DNA from: Teredinibacter waterburyi
GTDB lineage: Bacteria > Pseudomonadota > Gammaproteobacteria > Pseudomonadales > Cellvibrionaceae
Assembly (NCBI RefSeq): GCF_001922985.1
Contig: NZ_MRUH01000169.1
Coordinates: forward strand, 62,001-126,000
Length of the DNA stretch: 64,000 bases
Reading direction: 5' to 3'
The notes under the pieces were generated by a model. The model was not told the DNA's origin, did no database searches, and saw only the letters and a list, made by a program, of their open reading frames with translations. Below, one piece after another: positions 10,017 to 19,080 of this stretch. A program made the position numbers and the translations under genes. Position 1 is the stretch's first letter, and the number at the start of each line of letters is the position of its first letter.

Positions 10017-10727
10017 TTAGCCAAATGCGTGGTTGTGGCGCAGTATGGGATTAAGCCAGCGGGTAAAGAACCCTGTGAATTGAATCGGCGCGTCTAACAC
10101 CATCAAACAAATGCATTCGGCGTCTTTGGTCACCACCGGCTTGTGGCGGTCGCCGCTGTTACGCAAAATAAAGTCGCCTTTGCGATAAATGCCATCGACA
10201 TCAGAAAAACTACCTTCAAGTACCAAGGTTAGCTCATCTCCGGTGTGGGCGTGATGAGGCATTTTACCGCCGGGCTGAACGCGGCTAAGCGCAACTTGCG
10301 AGCCGTCTTTATCGCGACAGAGCGTCGCAATTTTAATGGATGGCGAGACGCGCACCCACTCCAGGGAATCGAAGCTGCCTTTAATAAACTGGCTCAAGCA
10401 GCGCGGCACCTTGTAAGCCTTGCCGTTGCTGGTCGGTTTGCTCGCGGGCTGATCTGATATGGATACGGGTGCAGAGTCGAGTTGAAGAGTTTCGTCGTCG
10501 AGCATGCTAAATACCTTTTGCTTGAGCCCCTCGTCAATACTATCACCGTGAAGTTGCAGCGACTGGCTTTCAAAAAGCTGGGCGCCGACATGCACGAGTG
10601 TATCCGACATTTGTCGACAGTGAGCGCAGTGCTCGAGGTGAGCGGCGACACAGAGTGCGTGGCTTAAGCTGAGGCTTCCCGACGCGTAATCGGCCAATAC
10701 TTCTGGCATAGGGTGATGATTTAACAT
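10017..10727 (-). CDS. chrR: ChrR-type zinc anti-sigma factor with cupin domain
   Basis: 236 residues. The N-terminal anti-sigma domain has the zinc ligands of ChrR: His near residue 5, then HLEHCAHC supplying His30, Cys34 and Cys37. The C-terminal cupin (about 120-215) has HHAHTGDE and a later SGDRHKP, matching the His/His/Glu/His metal site of the ChrR cupin lid. In Rhodobacter sphaeroides ChrR holds its ECF partner until singlet oxygen or organic peroxides trigger release. The gene starts 7 bases after the sigma factor gene, the standard pairing. It likely controls this operon and the divergent one. Confidence 0.93.
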   Translation of the reverse strand: MLNHHPMPEVLADYASGSLSLSHALCVAAHLEHCAHCRQMSDTLVHVGAQLFESQSLQLHGDSIDEGLKQKVFSMLDDETLQLDSAPVSISDQPASKPTSNGKAYKVPRCLSQFIKGSFDSLEWVRVSPSIKIATLCRDKDGSQVALSRVQPGGKMPHHAHTGDELTLVLEGSFSDVDGIYRKGDFILRNSGDRHKPVVTKDAECICLMVLDAPIQFTGFFTRWLNPILRHNHAFG

Positions 10728-10733
10728 GGGCTG

Positions 10734-11396
10734 CTACCTCTTAATACTGACGGCGAGCTTTTTCAAAGCTAAGCGCACGCGTGATTTTACTGTGCCAAGT
10801 GGAAGCTGCAGTTCTTCTGCGACTTCTTTGTGGGTTTTGCCTTCTAGATAGACCTTCTTTAACGCTAGCCGTTGATCGTCGGGCAGTTGGCTCATGCCCG
10901 CTTGAACCACGTCGGCGGAGCGCTTTTGCAGTGCGGCCTGAAACGGGTCGCCGTCTTCGGCGGGTATTTCGCTCCACAAATATTCCGGGTCAATATCCGA
11001 TTGGTGGCGGCTATTTTTGCGCAGGTAGTCGATGCGAGCATTACGCGCCAAGGTGAAAATCCAAGTACTCGCCGACGCAAATTCGGGTTTGTAGGTGTGT
11101 GCTTTGCGCCATACTTTGATCATCACTTCTTGCGCTACTTCATCCGCCAAAATTGCCGAGCCGGGGTGGGCAGACAGGGTAAAAGCACGCAACAGCGGCA
11201 TGTAGTGATCAAAAAGACGACTAAAAGCGTCACGATCGCGGTCGTTGGCAACCAACAGAAGGTCATCCGTATGTTGCTGTGGCGTCTTGGTTACGGCAGT
11301 AGTCGTCACGGTTTTAGGCCTTAGTTTTATCGTTTCGAACCATTGTACGCAGCGCTGGGTAGGCTTGGATGACTGTGTGTAAAAATGTTTTATCAA
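10734..11396 (-). CDS. rpoE: ECF sigma factor, RpoE type partner of ChrR
   Basis: 220 residues. Region 2 is clear (FSRLFDHYMPLLRAF through QEVMIKVWRKAHTY and STWIFTLARNARIDYLRK). So is region 4 (MSQLPDDQRLALKKVYLEG, KEVAEELQLPLGTVKSRVRLALKKL). The pairing with a cupin-type ChrR places it in the ECF11-like group that responds to singlet oxygen (family knowledge). The first 45 residues are poorly conserved in character, and a GTG about 30 codons in is an alternative start. First gene of the minus operon; it faces the lipid-modification operon across a 312-base divergent region, and it probably activates both sides and itself. Confidence 0.93.
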   Translation of the reverse strand: MIKHFYTQSSKPTQRCVQWFETIKLRPKTVTTTAVTKTPQQHTDDLLLVANDRDRDAFSRLFDHYMPLLRAFTLSAHPGSAILADEVAQEVMIKVWRKAHTYKPEFASASTWIFTLARNARIDYLRKNSRHQSDIDPEYLWSEIPAEDGDPFQAALQKRSADVVQAGMSQLPDDQRLALKKVYLEGKTHKEVAEELQLPLGTVKSRVRLALKKLAVSIKR

Positions 11397-11708
11397 TCGA
11401 GCCCTATAATCTGTAGCAGGGGGCGCCTTTTAGGTATTTCAATTGGGCTGTGAATTGTTCAATTAAAACAAGCGCTTGGTAGTTCAGGCACACGCTGGGT
11501 AATCTCAGTTTTACTCCGCGCCGTATACAAGCCTAAATACCTGTTTTTAAACGTTTGCCAGACCAGACCAGACCAGACCTGAGCTAAAGGCTTTGAGAAC
11601 TTTAATCACGAAGCTTACCAGAGCTTTAGGACGCTTCGTTAATAGCATCATTTAACCGACGGCATCGTTTAATCAATAACATCGTTCAAGCACAAGAGTA
11701 AATACACC
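11397..11708. promoter_or_regulatory. Divergent promoter region between ECF sigma operon and lipid/redox operon
   Basis: 312 bases with no gene, separating the minus sigma operon from the plus operon that starts at 11709. It should hold both promoters. On the plus strand TAATCT (11500-11505) and CGTATA (11522-11527) are spaced by 16 bases, a weak resemblance to ECF11-type promoters (TGATC-like -35, CGTA-like -10). This is a guess by eye. The region also has a pentamer tandem repeat at 11558-11579. Confidence 0.4.
11558..11579. repeat. CCAGA pentamer tandem repeat (about 4.4 copies)
   Basis: CCAGA is repeated four times head to tail and followed by CC, between the candidate plus promoter and the first plus-strand gene. 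Period 5 means a copy-number change would shift the helical phase and the leader length. No other copy was noticed in the window. Confidence 0.9.
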
Positions 11709-12164
11709 ATGTCTACAGCACAACCGCAGATTGTTGGCACTCAGCTGGTAGAGCGTTTTAAGCGCTTCTACGCCGATATCCGCCAGCTGCCGCTCGACGA
11801 TATCGAGTCGCTCTATCACCCGGATGTGGTATTTAAAGATCCTGTCCACTGCCTGCGCGGGACACACTGCTTGCATGCTTATATGAGCGACATTTGCACA
11901 GGGGTTAGTGAGGGCCGCTTTGAGTATCTCGATCAGGTGATTGGGCTAGATAGTGCTTATATCAAATGGAATATGCATTTTGTCCACCCTCGTCTCGGTA
12001 GCCGTTTGATTACCGTGCGTGGCATGTCGCAAATAAAATTTTGCGACCGTATTCATTACCATGAAGACGTCTATGATATGGGCGCTATGTTGTACGAGCA
12101 TGTGCCGGTGATTGGCGGTGCAACACGTTGGTTGCGGAAAAATCTTGTGAAAAAAGGTCAGTAA
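11709..12164 (+). CDS. NTF2-like/SnoaL-like protein
   Basis: 151 residues, a compact alpha+beta cone of the NTF2/SnoaL superfamily. Recognisable features are the opening helix LVERFKRFYADIRQLPLDDIESLYHPDVVFKDPVH, then WNMHFVHPRL and the strand pattern ending IHYHEDVYDMGAMLYEHVPVIG. No catalytic assignment is possible. First gene of the divergent operon, 53 bases ahead of the SDR gene. NTF2-like proteins commonly head this SDR/FAD/DUF1365/Cfa cluster in proteobacteria (recalled context), so it probably binds a lipid or small hydrophobic intermediate (inference). Confidence 0.8.
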   Translation: MSTAQPQIVGTQLVERFKRFYADIRQLPLDDIESLYHPDVVFKDPVHCLRGTHCLHAYMSDICTGVSEGRFEYLDQVIGLDSAYIKWNMHFVHPRLGSRLITVRGMSQIKFCDRIHYHEDVYDMGAMLYEHVPVIGGATRWLRKNLVKKGQ

Positions 12165-12216
12165 TAAATCTAGAAAATTGCGGTTTAGCGTTCGGGTTAC
12201 CGCCGGTGAGTAATGC

Positions 12217-12981
12217 ATGACAATTAAAGGTGAAACAATTTGGGTGACCGGTGCGAGTTCCGGCTTAGGTCGAGAGCTTGCTCTGCGTTTAGCTGAGGCT
12301 GGCAATACCGTGATTGCCAGCGCCCGCAATATGGAAGCTTTACGCGATTTGGTGGAAGGGTTCAGCAATATCCATATTTTTGAATTTGATGTGAGCCAGC
12401 GCGAACAAGTTTCAAATATTCGGGCAAGCCTAGAGCAGCGATATTCGTCTATTGACCGGGTTATTCTCAACGCTGGAACCTGTGAATATTTTAATGTGCA
12501 TAAACCGGACTGGAGCATGATTGGTCGGGTGTCTCAGGTAAACTTTATTGGTGCTGTTAACACGCTGGAAGCGGTGTGGGGTTTACTACTTGCCGCACCT
12601 AAACCGCACATCGTCGGTGTCGGTTCTCAGGCTGTGGGCGCGCCTTTCCCGCGCACCCAGGCATACGGTGCATCAAAAGCCGCGCTGCATTATTTTCTGG
12701 AATCAATGCGGGTCGATCTACAATTGTTAAATGTCGATGTGACGCTACTCAAGCCGGGTTTTGTTGATACGCCATTGACACAACGCAATGATTTTTCGAT
12801 GCCCTTCCTGTGGCCGCCAGAAAAAGCTGCGGTAAAGATGTTGGCGGCGCTTGAAAAGCGTCAGCGCAGCTATGCATTTCCACTGCCGTTAAGTTTATTG
12901 TTGTGGTTTGGGCGAAGTTTTCCGCGTATCTGGTTGCGGTTAATGCGGCCCTCGGTGGTTGCCGATGCAGCCGGGGATTAG
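12217..12981 (+). CDS. Short-chain dehydrogenase/reductase
   Basis: 254 residues, classical SDR. The cofactor-binding TGASSGLGRELA lies near residues 10-21, NAG appears in RVILNAGT near 85-92, and the catalytic Ser and YxxxK are seen in GVGSQAV and AYGASKAALHYF (about 135-155). A downstream KPGFVDTPL is typical. The C-terminus is hydrophobic and basic (SLLLWFGRSFPRIWLRLMRPS), which suggests membrane association. It likely reduces or oxidises a lipid carbonyl/hydroxyl within the operon's pathway (inference). Confidence 0.92.
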   Translation: MTIKGETIWVTGASSGLGRELALRLAEAGNTVIASARNMEALRDLVEGFSNIHIFEFDVSQREQVSNIRASLEQRYSSIDRVILNAGTCEYFNVHKPDWSMIGRVSQVNFIGAVNTLEAVWGLLLAAPKPHIVGVGSQAVGAPFPRTQAYGASKAALHYFLESMRVDLQLLNVDVTLLKPGFVDTPLTQRNDFSMPFLWPPEKAAVKMLAALEKRQRSYAFPLPLSLLLWFGRSFPRIWLRLMRPSVVADAAGD

Positions 12982-13081
12982 TCGAAAATTAATGTAAGGG
13001 TAAACAATAGTTCATAGCGAATAAGCGGCAACATTTACCGCTATGTGAATTCTATTCAAATCAATCAATAGGGACACCATT

Positions 13082-14335
13082 TTGAAAGTAGCTGTAATTG
13101 GAACAGGCATATCGGGATTGACTAGCGCCTACTTACTACATAAATCATGTGATATTCACCTGTTTGAAGCGGCTGACAGAATTGGTGGTCACACTGCAAC
13201 CGTCGATGTCAATTATGACGGCAGGGATTACGCAATCGATACTGGATTTATTGTCTACAACGATTGGACCTACCCTAACTTCATAAAACTGTTGGATCGC
13301 CTTGGAGTGAAAAACCAACCAACCGAAATGAGTTTTAGTGTTAGCTGTCGCAATACAGGCTTGGAATATGGCGGCAATAATCTCAATAGTCTTTTTGCCC
13401 AGCGCCGCAATATCGTCAATATTCCGTACATGCGTATGCTGTTGAATATTATGCGATTCAACAAAGAAGCGATTCGCGATCTCGAGTCGGGTCAGCTAAA
13501 CGAGTCGATGACATTGGGTGAATATCTAAAGGCCAATGGCTACAGCGAATTATTTGCCAGCCACTATTTAGTGCCCATGGGCAGCGCGATATGGTCGGCA
13601 ACCCTCGAGTCTATGTTGCAATTTCCGCTGTTGTTCTTTGTTCGCTTTTTTAAAAATCACGGTTTACTCAGTGTTAACAATCGTCCCCAGTGGCGTGTAC
13701 TTAAAGGTGGTTCACGGGCTTATCTCAAGCCGTTAAGCGCTCCCTTTGTAGACCGGATTCAATTGAATTCAAAAATCAAAGGTGTACAGCGACAAGACCA
13801 GAACGTGGTTATAACTTTCGTTGATGGGCGTGCGCAGGAATTTGATCAGGTAATATTTGCGTGCCATAGCGATCAGGCTTTGGCGTTATTGGCAGACCCT
13901 AGCGAACAAGAGCAGGATATTCTTGGCGCAATTCCCTATCGTAATAACGAAGTCATTTTACATGCCGACAGCGCAATATTACCGCAGGAAAAAACCGCGT
14001 GGTCGAGCTGGAATTACCACCTAGGTAAAGACTCAGATAAACCACCAGCGCTAAGTTACAACATGAATATTCTGCAGGGAATCGAATCTGATACCACCTT
14101 CGTCGTTACCTTGAATGCGCGCGAGCTAATCGATCAAAAGAAAATCATTGCTGAATTTAATTACGCCCACCCTGTTTTTTCACTTAAGGCAATTGCCGCG
14201 CAAGCGCGTTGGCAGGAGATAAACGGGGTGAACAAAACGTGGTTCTGCGGTGCTTACTGGCAGAACGGTTTTCATGAAGATGGTTGTAGCAGCGGTATTC
14301 GTGTCGCCAAGGCGCTGGGTGCAGAATGGAGCTAG
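13082..14335 (+). CDS. FAD-dependent amine-oxidase-like oxidoreductase
   Basis: 417 residues. The N-terminal dinucleotide fold is [17 protein letters not shown] with the following acidic residue in [15 protein letters not shown], the usual FAD signature of the amine oxidase/desaturase superfamily. A C-terminal motif with [27 protein letters not shown] matches the FAD-contacting end of this family. The start is TTG at 13082, preceded by AGGGA at good distance; no ATG fits. In R. sphaeroides a related oxidoreductase belongs to the RpoE-ChrR regulon and has been tied to furan fatty acid formation together with a Cfa-like methyltransferase (recalled knowledge). Overlaps the next gene by 10 bases. 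Confidence 0.88.
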   Translation: MKVAVIGTGISGLTSAYLLHKSCDIHLFEAADRIGGHTATVDVNYDGRDYAIDTGFIVYNDWTYPNFIKLLDRLGVKNQPTEMSFSVSCRNTGLEYGGNNLNSLFAQRRNIVNIPYMRMLLNIMRFNKEAIRDLESGQLNESMTLGEYLKANGYSELFASHYLVPMGSAIWSATLESMLQFPLLFFVRFFKNHGLLSVNNRPQWRVLKGGSRAYLKPLSAPFVDRIQLNSKIKGVQRQDQNVVITFVDGRAQEFDQVIFACHSDQALALLADPSEQEQDILGAIPYRNNEVILHADSAILPQEKTAWSSWNYHLGKDSDKPPALSYNMNILQGIESDTTFVVTLNARELIDQKKIIAEFNYAHPVFSLKAIAAQARWQEINGVNKTWFCGAYWQNGFHEDGCSSGIRVAKALGAEWS

Positions 14336-15099
14336 CCAGCGCGATTTACACCGGCATGGTACGGCATCGCCGTGTTAGCCCCCGTAAACACAGGTTTAGT
14401 TATCAGGTGTTTATGATGTATTTAGATTTAGATGAGGTCGACGATGTTTGCAGCAAAAGCCTCTTGTGGTCCTCAAAACGTTTTTGGCGGGATCCTTTTC
14501 GATTGGCGAGATTCAGTCGTTCAGACTACTTTGGAGACGCTAGCCAACCACTAAAGGATGAGGTCTTAGCTGCAGTGAATCAGAGCTTGGATTTGAAACT
14601 GGACGGCCCTGTTAGGCTGTTAACCAACTGTCGATACTATGGGTTTATAATTAATCCAATTTCTATCTACTACTGTTACGACGCCGAACAGCAACTTCAA
14701 GCGATGCTGCTAGAGGTAACCAATACGCCTTGGCGCGAGCGTCATGCCTACATACTACGTTGTGATCCAGACAAATCGGTGCAGCGTATAAGTTTTGACA
14801 AGCAGATGCATGTATCACCCTTTCATGAAATGGCGTTGGAATACGATTGGCGCAGCAACACGCCAGAGAAGACGCTGGGCGTTCACATGAAAAATATTAG
14901 TAAAGATGGCGCTGCTATTTTTGATGCAACATTAAGTTTGCGGCGCTTAGAACTAAATGGCAAAAATTTAAGCCGTGCGATTTTAACCTACCCGCTAATG
15001 ACGCTAAAAGTATTCGCAGCCATCTATTGGCAAGCATTAAAGCTGTGGTTAAAAAAAGTACCTATCTACAGCCACCCTAACGGCAGCCGTGGTGTTTAG
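14326..15099 (+). CDS. DUF1365 family protein
   Basis: 257 residues. Family markers are [32 protein letters not shown] at the start, [23 protein letters not shown] in the middle, [15 protein letters not shown] and the C-terminal [19 protein letters not shown]. The function is not established. The family is nearly always next to the FAD oxidoreductase and the Cfa-like enzyme, as here, so a role in modification of membrane acyl chains is likely. The ATG lies inside the end of the preceding gene. Confidence 0.92.
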   Translation: MELASAIYTGMVRHRRVSPRKHRFSYQVFMMYLDLDEVDDVCSKSLLWSSKRFWRDPFRLARFSRSDYFGDASQPLKDEVLAAVNQSLDLKLDGPVRLLTNCRYYGFIINPISIYYCYDAEQQLQAMLLEVTNTPWRERHAYILRCDPDKSVQRISFDKQMHVSPFHEMALEYDWRSNTPEKTLGVHMKNISKDGAAIFDATLSLRRLELNGKNLSRAILTYPLMTLKVFAAIYWQALKLWLKKVPIYSHPNGSRGV

Positions 15100-15143
15100 A
15101 AACGTTAGGCTAAATTTTATTTTAGAAGAGTGGTTTATTTTTA

Positions 15144-15236
15144 ATGGAAAAGTTTGGCGTTGATGCAGTTGTTAATTACACCGCACGCCCCTGCCACGTA
15201 AACATTGCTAACGTAGAAAAAGAGGACTGGTCGTAG
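15144..15236 (+). CDS. Small ORF (30 codons) translationally coupled to the Cfa-like gene
   Basis: An ATG at 15144 opens a 30-residue frame that ends in TAG. Its last base is the first base of the GTG start of the next gene (TAGTG). AGAAGAG lies about 14 bases upstream. The peptide is soluble, begins MEKFGVDAVVNY and has a single Cys. It could be a real small protein or only a leader that couples translation of the methyltransferase. I do not recognise it. Confidence 0.35.
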   Translation: MEKFGVDAVVNYTARPCHVNIANVEKEDWS

Positions 15237-16492
15237 TGGAATCTGCAAGTATTGCCAATGTGAAAATTCAAGATAAACGTGATTTCTCTTGGCTGGATAA
15301 ACTAGCCAAAAAAGCCGTGCTAGCTGTGTGTAAGCGTTTGCAGCGCGGCCACCTAACAATTGAAGATAACGGTGAAGTCTATCGGTTTGGCGAGCCAGCC
15401 GAAAAAGCTGAGATTATTGCGCATATTCAGGTGCATCAATATAGCGCCTATAGAGATGTTTTTTTTCATGGCAGTATTGGATCCGGTGAAGCCTATATGC
15501 GCGGAGCTTGGACATCACCAGATCTGTTGAACGTGATTCAACTCTGGGTCGCGAACGCCAAAATACTCGATAAGATGGATAATGAACGGCCTTGGATTAG
15601 TCGCTTTATGGCGAAAATTCTTCACAGTTTTAATGAGAATTCTCGGTTTGGTTCACGCAAAAATATTTCCGCCCACTATGATCTTGGTAATGACTTCTTT
15701 AAGTTGTTTTTAGATAAAACAATGATGTACTCGTCGGCGGTTTTTCCCGAAAAAACGTCGACTTTGGAGGAGGGTTCTCTGCACAAACTGGAGTTGCTGT
15801 GTCAAAAGTTACAGCTTACGGATAGCGATCATCTACTGGAAATCGGCACCGGCTGGGGCGGTTTGGCGGTGTATGCTGCGAAAAATTACGGGTGTAAGGT
15901 TACCACCACTACCATCTCGAAAGAGCAGCATGATTATGCGCAGCAGCGCGTCGACGAGCTTGGCTTGCAAAACCAGGTGACGGTGTTGCTTGAAGACTAT
16001 CGAGACCTTCGCGGCCAATACGACAAGTTAGTGTCGGTAGAAATGATTGAAGCGGTTGGTCATGAATACTATGCAGATTATTTCAGTCGTTGTAGTCAGC
16101 TATTAAAAGCGGGTGGTTTGATGGCGATTCAGGCAATCACGATTAGTGATCAGCGCTATCAACAAGCAAAGCAATCGGTAGATTTTATTCAGCGCTATAT
16201 CTTCCCTGGGGGGTGCCTACCGTCGAATGAAGTTATTGCTAGCTGCGTCAGCCGTCATACCGATATGCACATTATTGACCTGCAAGATATTACCGCTCAC
16301 TACGCGCGCACGCTTCGCCTTTGGCGAGAAGCCTTTTTTAGTGAACTAGAGCAGGTAAAAACTCAGGGTTTCGACGATGTATTTTGTCGTATGTGGGAAT
16401 TCTATCTGTGTTACTGCGAGGGAGGCTTCCGTGAGCGCGTTATAAGTACTGGCCAATTTGTATTCGCGAAGCCAGATTACCGTTTCTCGTGA
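15236..16492 (+). CDS. cfa: Cyclopropane-fatty-acyl-phospholipid synthase family methyltransferase
   Basis: 418 residues, full length for the Cfa/mycolic acid methyltransferase family. The N-terminal domain reads HIQVHQYSAYRDVFFHGSIGSGEAYMRGAW. SAM motif I is EIGTGWGGLAVYAA near residue 203. NISAHYDLGNDFFKLFLDKTMMYSSAVF, FIQRYIFPGGCLPS and YCEGGFRERVISTGQF are all diagnostic. It transfers a methyl(ene) group from SAM to unsaturated phospholipid acyl chains. In this operon it may act with the FAD enzyme to make methylated or furan-type fatty acids that quench singlet oxygen (inference from the ChrR regulon). Start is GTG with AGAGGA upstream. Confidence 0.93.
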   Translation: MESASIANVKIQDKRDFSWLDKLAKKAVLAVCKRLQRGHLTIEDNGEVYRFGEPAEKAEIIAHIQVHQYSAYRDVFFHGSIGSGEAYMRGAWTSPDLLNVIQLWVANAKILDKMDNERPWISRFMAKILHSFNENSRFGSRKNISAHYDLGNDFFKLFLDKTMMYSSAVFPEKTSTLEEGSLHKLELLCQKLQLTDSDHLLEIGTGWGGLAVYAAKNYGCKVTTTTISKEQHDYAQQRVDELGLQNQVTVLLEDYRDLRGQYDKLVSVEMIEAVGHEYYADYFSRCSQLLKAGGLMAIQAITISDQRYQQAKQSVDFIQRYIFPGGCLPSNEVIASCVSRHTDMHIIDLQDITAHYARTLRLWREAFFSELEQVKTQGFDDVFCRMWEFYLCYCEGGFRERVISTGQFVFAKPDYRFS

Positions 16493-16594
16493 GTTTCTTT
16501 CTCGATTTCATCCTAGGAATTTAGCCAGAGTACTTATTAGTTGAAGGTATACACAAATTGAAGGCCCCTATAAATTGCAGAATTGCATAAATTA

Positions 16595-17116
16595 ATGTCA
16601 CGCAGAATCGCCGTTATTGGTAATGCACTAGGCTTTCAATTGCTGTGGTTATTGTGCGTGCAGGGCAATAATATTTTAGCCGTCGCGGCAACGGCTATTG
16701 CACTTATTGGCCACTGGCGATGGGTCGCAAACTTCTCAGATGAATGGCGTTTGGTTGTTACCTTTGCCCTATGCGGATTGTTGAGTGAGTCGATCATCGC
16801 GAACCTTGGTTTAATACAATTTCATGGTGTTATTGGTTTACAGTCAATCGGCCTGCCCCTTTATATTGCCCCGCCCTGGCTAGTGTGTTTGTGGGCAATG
16901 ATGGCTACAACCCTAAGGCACAGCTTGATCTTCTTAGACTGTCGTCCGCTATTGGCTGTGGTGCTAGCCTTGGTATTTGTACCGTTGAGTTATTTTGCGG
17001 GTGCGAAAATTTCCGGTTCGATTTTGGTTGACCCCATGTATTTACCCTTATTAGTGGAAGGCTTAATCTGGGCCGTAGCCTTACCTCTGGCAATGGCCTT
17101 GGTTCGGCCCCAGTAG
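16595..17116 (+). CDS. DUF2878 family integral membrane protein
   Basis: About 173 residues with five to six hydrophobic helices and short loops (VIGNALGFQLLWLLCVQ; LVVTFALCGLLSESIIANLGLIQF; PPWLVCLWAMMATTLRHSL; LLAVVLALVFVPLSYFAGAKISGS; LLVEGLIWAVALPLAMALV). This layout fits DUF2878, which regularly follows Cfa-like genes in this cluster. The start was taken at ATG 16595; a TTG four codons upstream is possible. Function unknown, inner membrane. Confidence 0.8.
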   Translation: MSRRIAVIGNALGFQLLWLLCVQGNNILAVAATAIALIGHWRWVANFSDEWRLVVTFALCGLLSESIIANLGLIQFHGVIGLQSIGLPLYIAPPWLVCLWAMMATTLRHSLIFLDCRPLLAVVLALVFVPLSYFAGAKISGSILVDPMYLPLLVEGLIWAVALPLAMALVRPQ

Positions 17117-17151
17117 AATTTTGTCGGCGTTTATTAACTGAAGTGGAGACG

Positions 17152-17940
17152 ATGTACTTGGAATTCGCGATAAGTTTCTTCGATAGAAAAAATCGCCGCA
17201 AGAGATGTGTGATTGCGGCTATGGTTAAGGTTCTGTTGTTTTGTATACCCTTCAGTACGGCCTTAAAAAGTCACGCTGAGTGCGATCTTGGTCAAATCGT
17301 CGGGAACGCACATGATTCAAAAACCGGCGAGTTACTCTATATCGAAGAGCACGGCCCACGTATAGACGCGAAGCAAACTATTATTTATCGCGAAAAAAAT
17401 GGCGATAGCTTCGCAGAAAAAAGTCTAGATTTTAGCGTAAGCGAATTCGCCCCGAGTGTTGTGCAGGTAAATAATTTAGCGGGTGAAAAAATTGTCGTCG
17501 AGGTGTCGTCTGATAACCGTATCAACGCGAGCTATCGAGAAGACCGAGAGGCAAAAACTAAAGCGAAGAGCCTCGCTCCAGAGCAACTCCCCGTTATCGA
17601 TGCCGGCTTCGATAACGTGTTGCGCGATCACTGGCTAACGCTCATTAACGGCGAAACTCTAGAATTCGATTATTTTGTGCCGTCGCGGTTGAGTAGCGTA
17701 GCGCTTAAAGCGGAAGCCGTGGCCTGCGACGATGAAGATTCCGTATGTTTTAAAGTGAGCGCTGCAAACTGGCTGCTTAGAGCGTTAATAAAGCCGCTAA
17801 ACCTTACCTACTCGGCTAGCTGTCAACGCCTTATACGATTTGTGGGTACATCCAACATTGCCGATGCCGAGGGCAATTATCAATTTGTGGATATTCGTTA
17901 TGAATACTTGGATACATCGCTTGTTAGTCAGAAGTTGTAA
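17152..17940 (+). CDS. Exported protein of unknown function in the Cfa/DUF3833 operon
   Basis: About 262 residues. A basic patch (RKNRRKR) is followed by a hydrophobic segment and a likely signal peptidase site after KSHA, so it is periplasmic. The mature part is beta-rich with paired Cys. It shows a pattern of a soluble lipid- or ligand-binding beta sheet (GELLYIEEHGPRI, LTLINGETLEFDYFVPSR, NYQFVDIRYEYLD) but I do not recognise the family. ATG at 17152 is preferred because GGAG lies just before it; GTG at 17143 is an alternative. The last 41 bases overlap the start of the DUF3833 gene. Confidence 0.75.
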   Translation: MYLEFAISFFDRKNRRKRCVIAAMVKVLLFCIPFSTALKSHAECDLGQIVGNAHDSKTGELLYIEEHGPRIDAKQTIIYREKNGDSFAEKSLDFSVSEFAPSVVQVNNLAGEKIVVEVSSDNRINASYREDREAKTKAKSLAPEQLPVIDAGFDNVLRDHWLTLINGETLEFDYFVPSRLSSVALKAEAVACDDEDSVCFKVSAANWLLRALIKPLNLTYSASCQRLIRFVGTSNIADAEGNYQFVDIRYEYLDTSLVSQKL

Positions 17941-18475
17941 TTATTTTCGAGGTGTTGCGCTTAGTCTAAGTCTAGGTTTGCTCGCCTTAATAAGTTCCTG
18001 CTCAAGTGTCGAGCTAGAAACCTACGCCGATAACCAGCCTAAAATGGACGTAGAAACATTTTTTAGCGGTCGTTTAACCGCGCATGGCATAGTTAAAAAC
18101 CGAGGCGGTGAGGTAATCCGCTATTTTAACGCGACCATCGATGCAAGCTGGAATGAAGATGGTATTGGCACCCTAGACGAACGTTTTATTTTCGATGACG
18201 GCGAACAGCAAACGCGTGTGTGGACATTAGTCCCCGATGACGATGTCTATATTGCGACAGCTGGAGATGTGGTTGGTAGTTCGAATTTACGCTCGGCTGG
18301 CAATGCCTTGTTTTTAAATTACGTTCTGCAGATTCCTTATAAAGACTCAACGCTTAATTTAGCCGTTGACGATCGTATGTACCTTGTTAACGACACGACG
18401 TTAATTAATGAAACGATTATGGCGAAATGGGGCTTTGAGGTAGGTTATGTCACTTTAGTGATAATAAAACGTTAA
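17900..18475 (+). CDS. DUF3833 family lipoprotein
   Basis: 191 residues from ATG 17900, chosen because it gives a standard lipoprotein signal: a short basic start, a hydrophobic stretch and the lipobox LISSC near residue 34. The mature part has the DUF3833 pattern: DVETFFSGRLTAHGIVKNRGGEVIRYFNATIDASW, LDERFIFDDGEQQTRVW and the final MAKWGFEVGYVTLVIIKR. Probably anchored at the inner leaflet of the outer membrane. Last gene of the operon; no clear terminator was seen after it. Confidence 0.85.
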   Translation: MNTWIHRLLVRSCNYFRGVALSLSLGLLALISSCSSVELETYADNQPKMDVETFFSGRLTAHGIVKNRGGEVIRYFNATIDASWNEDGIGTLDERFIFDDGEQQTRVWTLVPDDDVYIATAGDVVGSSNLRSAGNALFLNYVLQIPYKDSTLNLAVDDRMYLVNDTTLINETIMAKWGFEVGYVTLVIIKR

Positions 18476-19080
18476 TATTCTGGGTAGTACCCTGATTATG
18501 GCGTTTTTGGCCTGCAGGCGTTCCACTTTTTTAAAGTCGCCTATTTCAACAGCCCCCCCCCTCCTTACTAGTTAAATTTAGCGGCGTTCACTTTCACGGC
18601 TTGGATCACTCGTAGTAGGCCTCTCGCAGAACCATTTGGTATTGTTTGAGTCTAATTATTCATTAATCCCCTGCAATAAATCCCTTTATCTCATCCAGCG
18701 TCCGATGGACCAGCTTATACCGTGTGATACTTTATCTGTGTATTTGTAATCCACCCCGCCTATTGTGGCGCCATCTACAGAGTTACAAATATCAACATTT
18801 TCGACGATATTAATGGCATAGAAAGTGATATATCTAGAACCCTAAAGCCAAACAAGCGCTAGAATAAAACTAATGCAGCTAAACGCTGGCATTAGTTGCC
18901 AAGCGTAACCGTGGGTTGATACTGTTCAGCTCGGTTCGAATTTGAAGAAAACTCTGACGACAAATAACCCCGCTAAAACTGGATCACATATTCGGTGATT
19001 AGTGTTTGAAATGGCTGGACTTTTAAAGTTTGGCGCGGCTTGAAAAAGGCGTTGTCGGCTAGTTAACCTGTTAATGGAGA
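18476..19080. other. 605-base intergenic region without recognised gene
   Basis: Separates the Cfa operon from the TPR/TolQR cluster. I see a short C-run near 18550 and AT-rich stretches, but no convincing ORF, RNA or terminator. The promoter of the envelope cluster must lie here; I could not pick it out confidently. Confidence 0.5.

Noticed and set aside
10872-11324. 150-codon plus-strand ORF inside the sigma factor gene
   Set aside because: Antisense to a well-supported ECF sigma gene, with no recognisable domain or ribosome site.
11558-11579. CRISPR-like repeat
   Set aside because: The unit is only 5 bases without spacers, so it is a simple tandem repeat.
12217-18475. Polyketide or carotenoid gene cluster
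   Set aside because: The SDR, FAD enzyme and methyltransferase motifs fit the ChrR-linked lipid operon; there is no carrier protein, synthase or phytoene enzyme.
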